Assembly: GCA_027064085.1 (NCBI GenBank)
Contig: JAMOQH010000069.1
Coordinates: 1 to 50,480 of the forward strand
Source of the DNA: a bacterium
Lineage (GTDB): Bacteria > UBP6 > JAFGXH01
Direction of reading: 5' to 3'
Length of the DNA: 50,480 nt
Shown here: in pieces, positions 16,588-27,247 of the stretch
Position numbering within the stretch: the stretch's first letter is position 1
Layout of the letters: each line of letters opens with the position of its first letter
The notes under the pieces: model-generated
Database searches by the model: none
Told to the model about the DNA's origin: nothing
What the model saw: the letters and a program-made list of their open reading frames with translations, nothing else
Position numbers and translations under genes: made by a program

Positions 16588-18888
16588 ATGAAAAGATTAT
16601 TTTTATTATTCATACTTATTGTACCTAGTTTAGTATTTGCTGAAGCAGGAGTGATAGTTCCTAGAGGTTCTCATTATCCAAATGATAAAATTCTTTCAAT
16701 AGAAAAAATGAGAGTTGATGTTAAAATTGATGCATTATTTGTTAATGTTAAAATTATGCAAATATTTAAAAATCATAAAAATTATGACCAAGAAGGTGAA
16801 TATATTTTTACCATGCCTGATAATGCAATGATTTCAAATTTTGCTATATGGGAAGATGGAAATAGAATTAAAGGCGTGATAATGGAAAAGAAAAAGGCTA
16901 GGTCTTTATATGAAAAAATAAAGGCAAGGTTAATAGATCCAGGTTTGTTTGAACAAGAAAACAATTTTTCTGTAAATAAATTCAAAGTAAATGTCTATCC
17001 TATAGTTGCTAATGGTTACAAAAGAATTGAAATAGAATATACAGAGCTTTTGCCAATTAATTTTTTAACTATGAATTATTATTTACCCCTAAAACCAGTT
17101 TTATTTAAAAATTATAATTCAAGTATCAAAAATCTTGAATTTAATTTCTCGTACAGTAATAAAGTTCCTTATGGTGAGTTAAGATTAATTGCTCCTTTTG
17201 ATTATGAAAATAATTCAAACTTAGTAAAAAATAAAAATAATGTATCTTTTCAGTATAAAAAACAAAATATAACTTTTGATAAAGATTTTATTTTTACTCT
17301 TAATTATGATTTTAAAAAAACTAATTTTAATTTATTGACTTACAAAAATTTAAAAAAAGTAAGAATTGATTATTCTCCAGATAATAATGGTAAAAGATAT
17401 CAAGACAAAACTGGTTTTTTTAAGGGGGATTTTTATTTAAATGAAAATGTTAAAAATACTGATAAAACTTTTGAAGCTAAAAATATAGTAATTATCTTTG
17501 ATAGATCTTTATCTATGAAATGGTTGAAATTATCAAAATCTGTTGAAGTATTTAAAAAAGTTTTAAATACTATGCATACTGGTGATAAATTTAAACTTTT
17601 AACATTTTCTAATGTTGTTGAACCCATTTTTAATGACTTTAAAGATGCAAATGAGGAAAATATAAAAACTGTATATAATAAATTATTAGAAATGAAAATT
17701 AAAAATGGTACTGATATTTTATCTTTAATTAATGCTCTTAAAAAAGAGAGAAAAAATACTTATATTTATTGGATTACAGATGGACAAGCTACCTTAAATG
17801 AAATTAGAGATAAAAAATTATTGGTTAAATTTAAACAATTAACAAAATTAAAGTTTTTTGTTCTTGGTGTTGGTTCTGATACAAATAGAATATTTTTAAA
17901 TAAAATTACGGCTATGAGTAATGGCTATTATTTACATTTTTTTGAAAATGAAGATATTAATTTAAAAATGGAATTATTTAACAAAGCAATTAACCAAGAG
18001 CCTCTTTATGATTTCACTTATAACTTTAAAAATAAAAGTAATTTTAGTGATATTTATACATTACAACATGGTACTATATATGATAAGAGTGTATATTCAA
18101 TAGTTGGTAAATATGACAAAGCAATTAAAACAACTATAAGAGTGAATTATAAAAAAAATAAAGAAAATAAACTATTCAATGTTGAATTTCCTGAAAAAAA
18201 CACTAAAAATGAATATATTAAAAGAATTTGGGCTAAAGCAAGAATTGATTATTTACTAGAATTAATTAATAACGAAGGAGAAAAGAAGGCTTGGATTAAT
18301 GAAATCATTGCTTTATCTAAAGAATTTACTATAGTAACTCCATATACATCATTTTTGGCTGCTCCTCGTTCTCTTATTAGACCTAGGTCTATTATTCCTG
18401 GAGATCCAGTTTTAAGAGTAAAAACAGATGGAAATATTACTTCAGTTATTGCTAAATTTGAATTTGGCTTAACTAAAAAATTAAATTTTATAGCTAATAA
18501 AAATATATGGGAGATAAGATTTCTAGCTCCTGATTATTTAAAAGATGGAGATTATAAAGTTGATTTATTTTTAACAGAAAGAGATGGTTCAAGTATAATT
18601 GAAACTAAATATATTACTATAGATTCTACTCCTCCGATTATAAAAAAAAGATATAAATTAAATGGAAATGATTTAAAGTTAATTGTAGATGCATCTAGTG
18701 ATACTAAAAAGATATATGCCTATGTTGATGATAAAATTTTAAATATTAAGTATAGTAAAAAAGAGGGACATTCTATTGCTATTTTACCCAATGGCAGAAT
18801 TTATAAAAATAAGAAAATTAAATATATTTTAGAAGATTTTGCACATAATAGTTCAACAATTTATGATGTAATTAGTTTTGGGGAGTAA
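16588..18888 (+). CDS. Secreted VIT and von Willebrand A domain protein
   Basis: 766 residues with a cleavable signal peptide (MKRLFLLFILIVPSLVFAEA). Residues of about 30-150 match a VIT domain (VDVKIDALFVNVKIMQIFKN, then a 'YIFTMPDNA' strand and the 'GVIMEKKKARSLYE' helix typical of inter-alpha-trypsin-inhibitor proteins). A VWA domain follows from about 297, with the MIDAS motif DRSLS (Asp305, Ser307, Ser309), a Thr in NGTDILSLI and the Asp of WITDGQA. The C-terminal 150 residues look like beta-sandwich. Such proteins bind partners through a metal ion outside the inner membrane. A TATAAT at 16553-16558 and GAGGTG precede the start. The next gene begins two bases after the stop. Confidence 0.88.
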   Translation: MKRLFLLFILIVPSLVFAEAGVIVPRGSHYPNDKILSIEKMRVDVKIDALFVNVKIMQIFKNHKNYDQEGEYIFTMPDNAMISNFAIWEDGNRIKGVIMEKKKARSLYEKIKARLIDPGLFEQENNFSVNKFKVNVYPIVANGYKRIEIEYTELLPINFLTMNYYLPLKPVLFKNYNSSIKNLEFNFSYSNKVPYGELRLIAPFDYENNSNLVKNKNNVSFQYKKQNITFDKDFIFTLNYDFKKTNFNLLTYKNLKKVRIDYSPDNNGKRYQDKTGFFKGDFYLNENVKNTDKTFEAKNIVIIFDRSLSMKWLKLSKSVEVFKKVLNTMHTGDKFKLLTFSNVVEPIFNDFKDANEENIKTVYNKLLEMKIKNGTDILSLINALKKERKNTYIYWITDGQATLNEIRDKKLLVKFKQLTKLKFFVLGVGSDTNRIFLNKITAMSNGYYLHFFENEDINLKMELFNKAINQEPLYDFTYNFKNKSNFSDIYTLQHGTIYDKSVYSIVGKYDKAIKTTIRVNYKKNKENKLFNVEFPEKNTKNEYIKRIWAKARIDYLLELINNEGEKKAWINEIIALSKEFTIVTPYTSFLAAPRSLIRPRSIIPGDPVLRVKTDGNITSVIAKFEFGLTKKLNFIANKNIWEIRFLAPDYLKDGDYKVDLFLTERDGSSIIETKYITIDSTPPIIKKRYKLNGNDLKLIVDASSDTKKIYAYVDDKILNIKYSKKEGHSIAILPNGRIYKNKKIKYILEDFAHNSSTIYDVISFGE

Positions 18889-18890
18889 GT

Positions 18891-21800
18891 ATGAGATATT
18901 TTATAATTTTTTTGTTATTATTTGTTATTTCTTGTTCTTCGGATTCCTCAAACAAGAAAGATAATGTGAAAAATAAACTTAAACAAACTTCAAATGAACC
19001 AACTAAAATAAATACAGATTATAAATATGAAAAACTTGATGTTGCAAAATTGTATTCCGCCTCTGATAAAGAAATTTTAAAAGAAATTGACTTGTCAAAT
19101 ATAAAAAATATTAAAAATTCCTTATTGTATTCAGAATCATCTAGTGTTTATATAGAAAGAAGCCCATTAGAGGTTTATGAATTATTAGTAAAAAAAGCTA
19201 ATAAAAGAAGTATTCAAGATAATATTTTATTTTTAAAAATATCGTTAGAGCTAGGTAAAAATGAAAACATTAATGATATTCTAAATAAACTTAAGTCTAG
19301 TGATTTAGTTATAAGTGAAATTAAGGAAGTTAATAGTATTTTAGCAAGATTTAATCTTTTTGATAAAGAAACGTCCTTCACTTCTTATAGATTAGAGAAA
19401 TTATTAAATAACAATAAAAAATTTGATGAAGATGGTAATTCTAGATTTTTAATATTAATTAATTTAATTAACTCCATTGAAACAACAAATTTAATAAAAA
19501 TTGACAAAAATAAATTTTTTAACAAATATTTTAAAATAGATAAATTTAATGAAACGATTAACTCAAAATATATTAATGAGCTAATTAATTCTAAAAAATA
19601 TTCTAAAGTTGAGAAATTTATTAATGATTTACTTTCCACAGTAAAAAACAAAAAAATACTATATAATAAAAAAAGTTTATTAACTTCTCTTGTTTCTATT
19701 TATAAAATTACAAAACAAAACTCTAAAATAAGAGATTTATATTTATTAAATACGAAATTGCCAGAAAATAAAGAACTTTTTTATGAATATATAAGATATC
19801 TGAAATCAGAAAAGATATGGGCTAAAGAATTAAAATATTTTATAACAAAATTTAATAAAGAAAAATCATTAGCTAGTTTTTATAGATATTATTTTTCACT
19901 CAAATATGAAAATAAAAATATTGCAATTCTCTTAACTAATTATTATGAATATTTATTAGAAAATAAAAATGATGAAGCAATTAAAGATATTTCTAAATTA
20001 TTAAGAACAAATGGTAAATATAAAGAAGCATTTAATTTATTAAATATTGCATTAATAAACAATAAAAATTCTAAATATTATGATGATTACCTCATCAGTA
20101 TGGGAAAAATTGTAGAAGGACTACCTTATACTGAATCAATGTATAAATCTTATTATTTTTTTAGTACTCCTGAAATTATAGGTGGAATTTTAAGCTTAAT
20201 CCAAAATCAGCATAAAAATAATGGTTTTTTATCCACTATAGATAATCAAAATAATCTAAAAACCAGAATAGAAGATATGGATTATCTTTTTGAAAAGAGT
20301 AAAAAACTATTTAAATCTAATGAAAAGTTAGCTATATTTTCTCAAAATTATTTTTATTTTTTAAAGCGTTATAAACAGGCTAATAAAATTAAAAAACTTG
20401 TTGTTGAATTAAAAAAACTAAATAAAGATATTTATTTTAATATTTTTTTGTTAAAAACAACTAGAAGTATTACTCAAAATAAAAAGAAAATAGCTTTATT
20501 AAATAATGAAATCTATAATTTATATTTAAAATTATTATTAGAAAATAAAAATAGCAAAGACAAATTTAATAAATATTTATCAGAAACACTTGGATTTTTA
20601 AATAATTTTAAATTAGGTAAAGCAATAATAAAACTTAATAGTTTAATTAAAATATACCCTGATAATGAAAAAATATATGAAAAGTTGCTTATTTTATTAG
20701 GTAATTATAGGGCATATAATAAAAAATTAGTTATTTATGAAAAAGCTCTTGAAAAATTTAATAAAAAAACATGGGCAGACAAATATTCTAGATTTTTAAT
20801 TAGAAAAAAATGGAATGATAAAATGCTTCGTTTAAATAAAAGATTGGTTAATCTTTTAAATAAAGATGATTATCAAAAATATTTAACAAGTTCATTTTCA
20901 AGTAAAAAGTATGGTTCATTTACAAGTGCATTTAATCAGTTATATGAACAAGTATATGTTGATGCTCTAAAAAAATATCCGTTTAATAAGGCTATAATAA
21001 ATAAATTACTAAATTTTTATAATGATTTTAGGTATTCATATAGATATAAAGACTCAAATGCAACTTATAAGTATGCTCTTTTGTTATATAAATATATTTA
21101 CATTTATGATGATTTTAGAGATAGATATTTTAAAGATAGATTAATAACCAAGAAAATGAATCATGATAAAATCGTTAATAGTATTCTTAAAAAGAAGAAA
21201 AAAACAATTCCAGACTTAAAATACTTAGCTTATATGCTTGAATATAAAGGAGAATTCGAAAAGAGTGTTAAATATTATTCTATTTTATCAAAATATTATA
21301 TTACTAATAAAAATATTATTTTTAAAACAGCTAAACTATATAAATCTCTTGCATCTTCTTTTTATATAAAAGACAAATCATTCTTAGAAAAGTCCGAAAC
21401 CCTGTATAAACGACTTAGTTTTCTTTACAGAAATGAAAGTAAATATTATATTTCTCTTGCAGAATTATATTATGAGTTAATAATGAAAAATAAGGCTCAA
21501 AAATCTTTATTCAGAGCACTAGAGTTTGAAAAGGGAAGTGAACAAAAATATATAGATATCGCAAATATGTTTTATGATTATTATGATTATGACAATGCTT
21601 TAAAAACAATTTATATTTACAGAAACAGGAAAGCTAATGATGATTTGTTAATTCCTTTTGTTGGCAGACTTTTTGAATTAAAAAAACAAGAAAAACTTGC
21701 AATTAAAGAATATTTTAGAGATTTATTAAATGAGAAAAGGGATAGTTACCAATCAGCGAAAAGGTTAAAATTTTTAATAAACAAGAAATCATTAAAAGAT

Positions 21801-24800
21801 CTAATTCTTTTAAATATAGAAGGAAATATTTCAAATGTAAGCAATAATGAAGTGTTATTTAATAAGTTTAAAGCATTTATCATTTCAATAAATAATAATG
21901 AATTATTAGATAAATTATATAGTTCTCTTTATGATGATGGAAACAATATAACTCTTTTAAAGCAATTATACTATACATTTAAAGGAAATAAAGATAGTAG
22001 AGCAGAAGAACTACTTAAAAAAATAGAGAAATTAGAAAAAAGTGATGAAGTTTATAGAATGTTGATTTCTTTTTATAAAGAAAAGAAAAATGTTAAGGAA
22101 GCAAGCGATTATTATGAAAAATTATTATTAAATAATCCTTTTGAAAATGATAAATATAGTTTTATAAATATTATTGAAGATTATTCTTCATATTTAATTA
22201 AAAATAAAGAATATGAAGGAGCAATTAATAAATATAATGATTTACTTGTTTATCTAAAAAAACAGAATGAAAAATTAAAATATAAATTGAGTATTGCTGA
22301 TATTTATGTACTACAATCAGAAAATAAATATTTAACTTATTTGCTTAAATTAGATTCAGAATATCCCGACTCTGAAGTTGTTAGTAACAAAATATTTTTT
22401 TATTATAAAAAAAGTAATAAAATTAAGGAAATGCTTAGTTACTTAAATGAATTAATCAAAAGAACAAAAAAGGAGATTAACTTATCATATATAGAAAAAA
22501 AGAAAAAGGTTGCAAGATATAGAAGCCTTTTAATAGAACAATTAATTGCATTAAAAAAATATAATTCAGTATTAGACCAATATATAGAAATACTAAATAG
22601 AAATCCTCTTGATTCTTACATGGTTAATAAAGTATATAATTTTGCAAGAATAAATAAATTAGAGGTTAGATTATTTGATTATTATACTAAATTATCAAAA
22701 AAATCCTTTAAAAATCATAAATACCTACTTTTAAATGCACGACTTAACTTATTGAAAGGTGATTATAATAAAACTCTTTCATATTACCAGAAAGCTAAAA
22801 AATTAGAGCCTCAAAAACTAGAAATTAAATATAGTATTGCAGATACATTTATTAAATTAAAAGAGTATTCAAAAGCATATAATTTATATAATGGATTATA
22901 TTTAAAAGAGCAAAATGAGTATACTAAAAAAGATTTATTAAAAAAGATGTTTGAAGTGGCTATGTATTTAAATAATACTAAATTAATAGAAGACTTGGCC
23001 TTTAGAATTGTAAGAAATAAATCTAAAAATTACTATGATTATGATAGCAAATATGTTGCTCAAACTTTATATAAACATAATTTCTTTGAACTTGCTAGGA
23101 ATTATTATGATAAGCTAATTATGAATGCTGTTAAATCAATAAGATATATAGATGGGGATGTCTTTTACCAATACTCAAAAACTTTCATTAATAAAGGAGA
23201 GGGATTATTACTAATAAGAAAAATCTTTGAACTAATAGATGAATTAAATTCTTTAGATTCTGTTAAGCATAAATATACTGTAAGTAATAATAAAAATGTT
23301 TTACTTACTGTAATTACTAAATATATACCCGAAAATATATCTTATTTTACGGCTTCAGAGATAAGTTCAATAAATTCTTATTTAGATAATCTTGATAATA
23401 GATATAGTAGTTATGTGAGTCAGTATTATAAAAAAATGAACTTAATGGATAAATATTTTAGTAAACTTACAGGTAGTTATGTAAAAAATACAAAATATAA
23501 TTATTATAAAGCCGCTCTTGACTATGATTCTATTATTAACCAAGGTTTATATAAAGTTTATGGATACAGAAAAAGAGAAAATAAAACTTTAAGCAATTAT
23601 AAAAAGGCATTTTTGTATTATGTTTGGAAAGATAAAAAAACTGCAGTTGAAATACTCGAAAATAATATCAAGAATTGTGACACCTATAATAAAAATACCA
23701 TTGCAACTAATGTTTATATTGAGTACCTAAGAAAACATAACCCAAATAAATACAGAAACCTAACTAAAAATACTTGTATCTACAATGATATACTCTCTGT
23801 TTATATTAAATATTCAGAAAAAAAACTTGCTTTAGAGTTAATAAATAATCAAAAACAGGATAAAGCCTGGAAATTAACTCAAAAAGTTAACCTATATTGG
23901 GCATTAGAAGAGTTTAACAAAGAGGGGGTTAATATTTATAATGAATTGTTAAGTACTAACTTATCAATTTCTGAAGAACTTAATAAAGATATGCTTTTAA
24001 CCGAAACAAGCTGGAATAATTTAATCAATAGATATTCTAATTATTTACTAAAATCTAATTTGGCAAGTAACTTAGATGATTATATCAATAATATTCTTGA
24101 AATTTCTCCGAAATCAATAAAATCATATTTAACTATTGCTGATATATATTATGTAAATAAAAAATATAAAAAGTCTGTAGAATATTTAAATTATGCGAGT
24201 CAACTTAAAAATAAAATAATCATTGAGATTAAATTAGCTGATAATTATTTGAAACTTGGAAAATTAGATAAATTTAATAAAATTAAAGCTAAAATATTAA
24301 AATCAAGTAATTTAAATAGTTTTTATAAATTTTATGAAATATTAAAATCTAACAAAAAACTAGATAATTATTTTATATCTATTTATAGCGATTTATTAAT
24401 AAAAAATTACAAGACTTATGGTTATTATAAATTAAGAAATTTTATACAACAAGTTACAGATTACTATAAAAATAAAAATATCACAATTTTAGCTTCATTT
24501 GTAAATAATTTTAAAGATGGAAAATATGAAGTATATAAATCAATACTATTTAATAATCAAAACTCATTTAATAATGATTACAAAATAAAGCTATTTAATA
24601 AAATAATTTCTTATTATTCAGAAATAAAAGATGATTACAGTAAAAGAACTTGGGTTCTAGCTGAAGTAGAATTTTTATCAATTACTAAAAAATATAATCT
24701 TGCTATAGAATTTTTAAATAAGTATAAACAACTTTTTGAATATGAGGATAGACCTAAATATAATTTTTATATGTTTAAATTATACTATTCATCTAAAAAT

Positions 24801-26000
24801 TTTGATTTTGCTAAAAAAATATTTACCTCTCAACTTAATCATAATGACTATTCTGAATATGGAGTTAATAAATATTTTAATTTTATAATGAATGAGGAAG
24901 ATTCTAAAAAAGAATTTTTATTAGATTTTTACACAGAATTAAGGGGGTTAACGAGCTTGTCTAAAGATAATTTAATTAAATTATTAGGATATTTTAAAAA
25001 CGATAGTAACTTAAAAACGGAAATACTGTATTTAATTAACAACCTTTATTTAAGTCAAACTCAATTGTCTAGCCTAGAAACTTTAGCATCTAAAAAGAAT
25101 TTACTAGAACTATATAAGCTAATTTTAGAAAATAAATATAATGAATTTTACAGTAATTATAATTATAAAAAATTAAATAATTATACTGATAAATATTATT
25201 CATATATTCTTACTTTAATAAAATTAAATAAAATAGATAAACTTAGAAGCGCCATTGATGATAGAAAATTATCAGTAGCTGAGTTATATTTAATAAATAC
25301 TGAAATTAATGGGTATTCAGATAATGAAAAAAGATTAATGTTGGTAAGTCTTAATTTTGAAAATATAGATATTTATTATATTAAGGCATTATTAAATTAT
25401 AGTTTAAAAAAATATGATATAGCATTATCTGAATTAAATAAAATAGATGTAAGTAAAGATTACAAATATAATTTAAAAATACCACTTTTAAAGGTAGATG
25501 TTTTATCTAAGTTAAATAAAGTTAATGATTTAGGAGAGTTAAAAAAAGCAATAAAAACATCTCCATATAATAATGATTTAAAATATCTCTTATTTGAATA
25601 TTACCTTAAAAATAAAGATAATGAAAAAGCTATGTTTGTTTTAGGAACAATGGGTTCTAACTTATATTTAGTTTTTGATAATATTGTTGCAGAATACTTT
25701 AAATATTTAAGCTTATATGGCTATTCTAATGGTTATGAGGGAGATTATTATGATTATTATCAACCAGAAAAATTAGCAGAGGAGGCATTTGGAACTGCTG
25801 ATAAGGATAAAAATAATTACATTGAAAACTTCATCTCAAAATATTCAGATAAACAAAGAAAAACTATAGTTAAGTTTTTATATCAACAATACCAAAAAAT
25901 ACCTAAAAACAAAAAATTAGGATTGTCAATATTATATTCATATAGTAAATTAGATAAGAGCTATAAAAAAGAATATGATAAATTAAAGGAGTCAAAATGA
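18891..26000 (+). CDS. Giant TPR-repeat lipoprotein (2,369 residues)
   Basis: The largest gene here. It opens with MRYFIIFLLLFVIS followed by Cys, a lipobox with Ser after the Cys, so lipid anchoring is likely. The rest is an almost continuous alpha-helical solenoid; canonical TPR units can be read at many points (for example 'GDYNKTLSYYQKAKKLEPQK', 'KKYKKSVEYLNYASQLKNKI' and 'GEFEKSVKYYSILSKYY'). It is very rich in Lys, Asn, Tyr and Ile. Near the C-terminus lies a Tyr/Asp-rich segment (GYEGDYYDYYQPEK). It starts two bases after the VIT-VWA gene and overlaps the M48 protease gene by four, so all three form one operon. A large periplasmic scaffold is inferred. Giant TPR proteins occur in myxobacterial envelope machines, but no orthology is claimed. 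Confidence 0.85.
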   Translation: MRYFIIFLLLFVISCSSDSSNKKDNVKNKLKQTSNEPTKINTDYKYEKLDVAKLYSASDKEILKEIDLSNIKNIKNSLLYSESSSVYIERSPLEVYELLVKKANKRSIQDNILFLKISLELGKNENINDILNKLKSSDLVISEIKEVNSILARFNLFDKETSFTSYRLEKLLNNNKKFDEDGNSRFLILINLINSIETTNLIKIDKNKFFNKYFKIDKFNETINSKYINELINSKKYSKVEKFINDLLSTVKNKKILYNKKSLLTSLVSIYKITKQNSKIRDLYLLNTKLPENKELFYEYIRYLKSEKIWAKELKYFITKFNKEKSLASFYRYYFSLKYENKNIAILLTNYYEYLLENKNDEAIKDISKLLRTNGKYKEAFNLLNIALINNKNSKYYDDYLISMGKIVEGLPYTESMYKSYYFFSTPEIIGGILSLIQNQHKNNGFLSTIDNQNNLKTRIEDMDYLFEKSKKLFKSNEKLAIFSQNYFYFLKRYKQANKIKKLVVELKKLNKDIYFNIFLLKTTRSITQNKKKIALLNNEIYNLYLKLLLENKNSKDKFNKYLSETLGFLNNFKLGKAIIKLNSLIKIYPDNEKIYEKLLILLGNYRAYNKKLVIYEKALEKFNKKTWADKYSRFLIRKKWNDKMLRLNKRLVNLLNKDDYQKYLTSSFSSKKYGSFTSAFNQLYEQVYVDALKKYPFNKAIINKLLNFYNDFRYSYRYKDSNATYKYALLLYKYIYIYDDFRDRYFKDRLITKKMNHDKIVNSILKKKKKTIPDLKYLAYMLEYKGEFEKSVKYYSILSKYYITNKNIIFKTAKLYKSLASSFYIKDKSFLEKSETLYKRLSFLYRNESKYYISLAELYYELIMKNKAQKSLFRALEFEKGSEQKYIDIANMFYDYYDYDNALKTIYIYRNRKANDDLLIPFVGRLFELKKQEKLAIKEYFRDLLNEKRDSYQSAKRLKFLINKKSLKDLILLNIEGNISNVSNNEVLFNKFKAFIISINNNELLDKLYSSLYDDGNNITLLKQLYYTFKGNKDSRAEELLKKIEKLEKSDEVYRMLISFYKEKKNVKEASDYYEKLLLNNPFENDKYSFINIIEDYSSYLIKNKEYEGAINKYNDLLVYLKKQNEKLKYKLSIADIYVLQSENKYLTYLLKLDSEYPDSEVVSNKIFFYYKKSNKIKEMLSYLNELIKRTKKEINLSYIEKKKKVARYRSLLIEQLIALKKYNSVLDQYIEILNRNPLDSYMVNKVYNFARINKLEVRLFDYYTKLSKKSFKNHKYLLLNARLNLLKGDYNKTLSYYQKAKKLEPQKLEIKYSIADTFIKLKEYSKAYNLYNGLYLKEQNEYTKKDLLKKMFEVAMYLNNTKLIEDLAFRIVRNKSKNYYDYDSKYVAQTLYKHNFFELARNYYDKLIMNAVKSIRYIDGDVFYQYSKTFINKGEGLLLIRKIFELIDELNSLDSVKHKYTVSNNKNVLLTVITKYIPENISYFTASEISSINSYLDNLDNRYSSYVSQYYKKMNLMDKYFSKLTGSYVKNTKYNYYKAALDYDSIINQGLYKVYGYRKRENKTLSNYKKAFLYYVWKDKKTAVEILENNIKNCDTYNKNTIATNVYIEYLRKHNPNKYRNLTKNTCIYNDILSVYIKYSEKKLALELINNQKQDKAWKLTQKVNLYWALEEFNKEGVNIYNELLSTNLSISEELNKDMLLTETSWNNLINRYSNYLLKSNLASNLDDYINNILEISPKSIKSYLTIADIYYVNKKYKKSVEYLNYASQLKNKIIIEIKLADNYLKLGKLDKFNKIKAKILKSSNLNSFYKFYEILKSNKKLDNYFISIYSDLLIKNYKTYGYYKLRNFIQQVTDYYKNKNITILASFVNNFKDGKYEVYKSILFNNQNSFNNDYKIKLFNKIISYYSEIKDDYSKRTWVLAEVEFLSITKKYNLAIEFLNKYKQLFEYEDRPKYNFYMFKLYYSSKNFDFAKKIFTSQLNHNDYSEYGVNKYFNFIMNEEDSKKEFLLDFYTELRGLTSLSKDNLIKLLGYFKNDSNLKTEILYLINNLYLSQTQLSSLETLASKKNLLELYKLILENKYNEFYSNYNYKKLNNYTDKYYSYILTLIKLNKIDKLRSAIDDRKLSVAELYLINTEINGYSDNEKRLMLVSLNFENIDIYYIKALLNYSLKKYDIALSELNKIDVSKDYKYNLKIPLLKVDVLSKLNKVNDLGELKKAIKTSPYNNDLKYLLFEYYLKNKDNEKAMFVLGTMGSNLYLVFDNIVAEYFKYLSLYGYSNGYEGDYYDYYQPEKLAEEAFGTADKDKNNYIENFISKYSDKQRKTIVKFLYQQYQKIPKNKKLGLSILYSYSKLDKSYKKEYDKLKESK

Positions 26001-27106
26001 CAGAACAAATAGTATTAAATTGTCGCCATTGTGGGCAAAAAAATAGAATAGACATAGAAAGAGCTTTATATCATACAGATGAAATTCATTGTGGAAAATG
26101 CAAAAAGAATATTTTCTTGGGTCAAGATGAAAAATTAGATTTTTTTGACTTAGGTGATTTTATACATCCAATGGACTATTCTACTATGGAAACAATAAAA
26201 AAAATACCTGCAATTACTTCAATCTTAAAGTTTTTAGTTAAAAATACAAAAGAAAAATTCTTTAAGGTGATGCATTATCAAAATTATATAAGAGTATCAG
26301 AAAATCAATATCCTAAACTATATAAATTATACAAGGAAATGGTTTATGTTTTAAATTTATCGGATAATGAACCAGAATTATTCGTTTATAAATCACCTAT
26401 GATTAATGCATATACTTATGGAGTAGATAAACATTTTATTGGGATTTCCACGGCAGCTCTCGAAGAACTTAGTGATGATCAAGTTCAAGATATTTTAGCT
26501 CATGAATTAGGACATGTTGTATTAGGGCATGTTTTATACAAAATGGCAGCAATTATTGTAGCTCAATTATCAATTTCTGTTGCGAATAAAACTTTAGGTT
26601 TAGGCGGAGTACTTATTTCTCCTATAAGATTCGCACTTCTATCATGGAGTAGAGCAAGTGAATTAAGTGCAGATAGAGTTGCAATTATGGCTACTAGGAA
26701 ATTAAAAGCGGCTCATTTAACAACACTCAAACTTGCTGGTGGTGTTTCTACTTATAAAGATGAAGATTATAATTTTAAAGATTTTTTAGCTCAAAGTGAA
26801 AAAGCTAGACAAATTGAAGATGAGTCAATTTTAACTAAAATATATAATTTTTGGGAAAACCAACAGATTACACATCCGTTTCCATTGTGGCGAGCAGGTG
26901 AATTGGATAAATGGGCAAAAAGTGGAGATTATTTAAGAGTTATTTCTAAAAACCATGTTACAGAACGAGGTTTAATTAGAGATGTTCAAAAATGTGAAAA
27001 CTGCAATAATGAGTATTCTGTTAGATTAACTGTTTGTCCTTATTGTGGACATAGTAAAGAAAAGAGTGATGAATCGTTTTTTGATAAGCTAAAGGGATTA
27101 TTCTAA
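25997..27106 (+). CDS. M48-family zinc metalloprotease with zinc ribbons at both ends
   Basis: 369 residues. The N-terminus has a two-CxxC zinc ribbon (LNCRHCGQKN, then IHCGKCKKNI). The M48 protease core has HELGHVVLGH (zinc ligands His169 and His173, Glu170 catalytic) and the downstream ELSADR motif with the third ligand. A hydrophobic stretch follows the HExxH. A second zinc ribbon closes the protein (KCENCNNEYS, VCPYCGH). The catalytic site appears intact. The start overlaps the previous stop as ATGA, so it is translationally coupled to the giant TPR lipoprotein. A quality-control or processing role for that system is plausible but not shown. The ribbons suggest the ends face the cytoplasm. 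Confidence 0.9.
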   Translation: MTEQIVLNCRHCGQKNRIDIERALYHTDEIHCGKCKKNIFLGQDEKLDFFDLGDFIHPMDYSTMETIKKIPAITSILKFLVKNTKEKFFKVMHYQNYIRVSENQYPKLYKLYKEMVYVLNLSDNEPELFVYKSPMINAYTYGVDKHFIGISTAALEELSDDQVQDILAHELGHVVLGHVLYKMAAIIVAQLSISVANKTLGLGGVLISPIRFALLSWSRASELSADRVAIMATRKLKAAHLTTLKLAGGVSTYKDEDYNFKDFLAQSEKARQIEDESILTKIYNFWENQQITHPFPLWRAGELDKWAKSGDYLRVISKNHVTERGLIRDVQKCENCNNEYSVRLTVCPYCGHSKEKSDESFFDKLKGLF

Positions 27107-27135
27107 ATTTTAATTTTCTCCGTTCTTAAGTCATG

Positions 27136-27151
27136 GCTTTATATATAAAGC
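27136..27151. repeat. Perfect 16-bp palindrome after the M48 gene
   Basis: GCTTTATATATAAAGC reads the same on both strands. It lies 30 bases after the M48 stop and 45 bases before the next -35 box. It could end the upstream operon or bind a dimeric regulator; no T-tract follows directly. Nothing else was recognised in 27107-27195. Confidence 0.35.
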
Positions 27152-27195
27152 TATACTAAATATAAAAATATTTATTTATTTAATATATTATTTCT

Positions 27196-27227
27196 TTGAC
27201 ATAATCAGTAAAAATCGTTAATATAAT
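27196..27227 (+). promoter_or_regulatory. Promoter of the repeat-bearing outer-membrane protein gene
   Basis: An exact TTGACA (27196-27201) with two possible -10 boxes: TAATAT at 27219-27224 (17-base spacer) or an exact TATAAT at 27222-27227 (20-base spacer). The ATG lies about 20 bases further on, after TTGAGG. Confidence 0.6.
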
Positions 27228-27247
27228 GTAAATATTATTGAGGTTTT

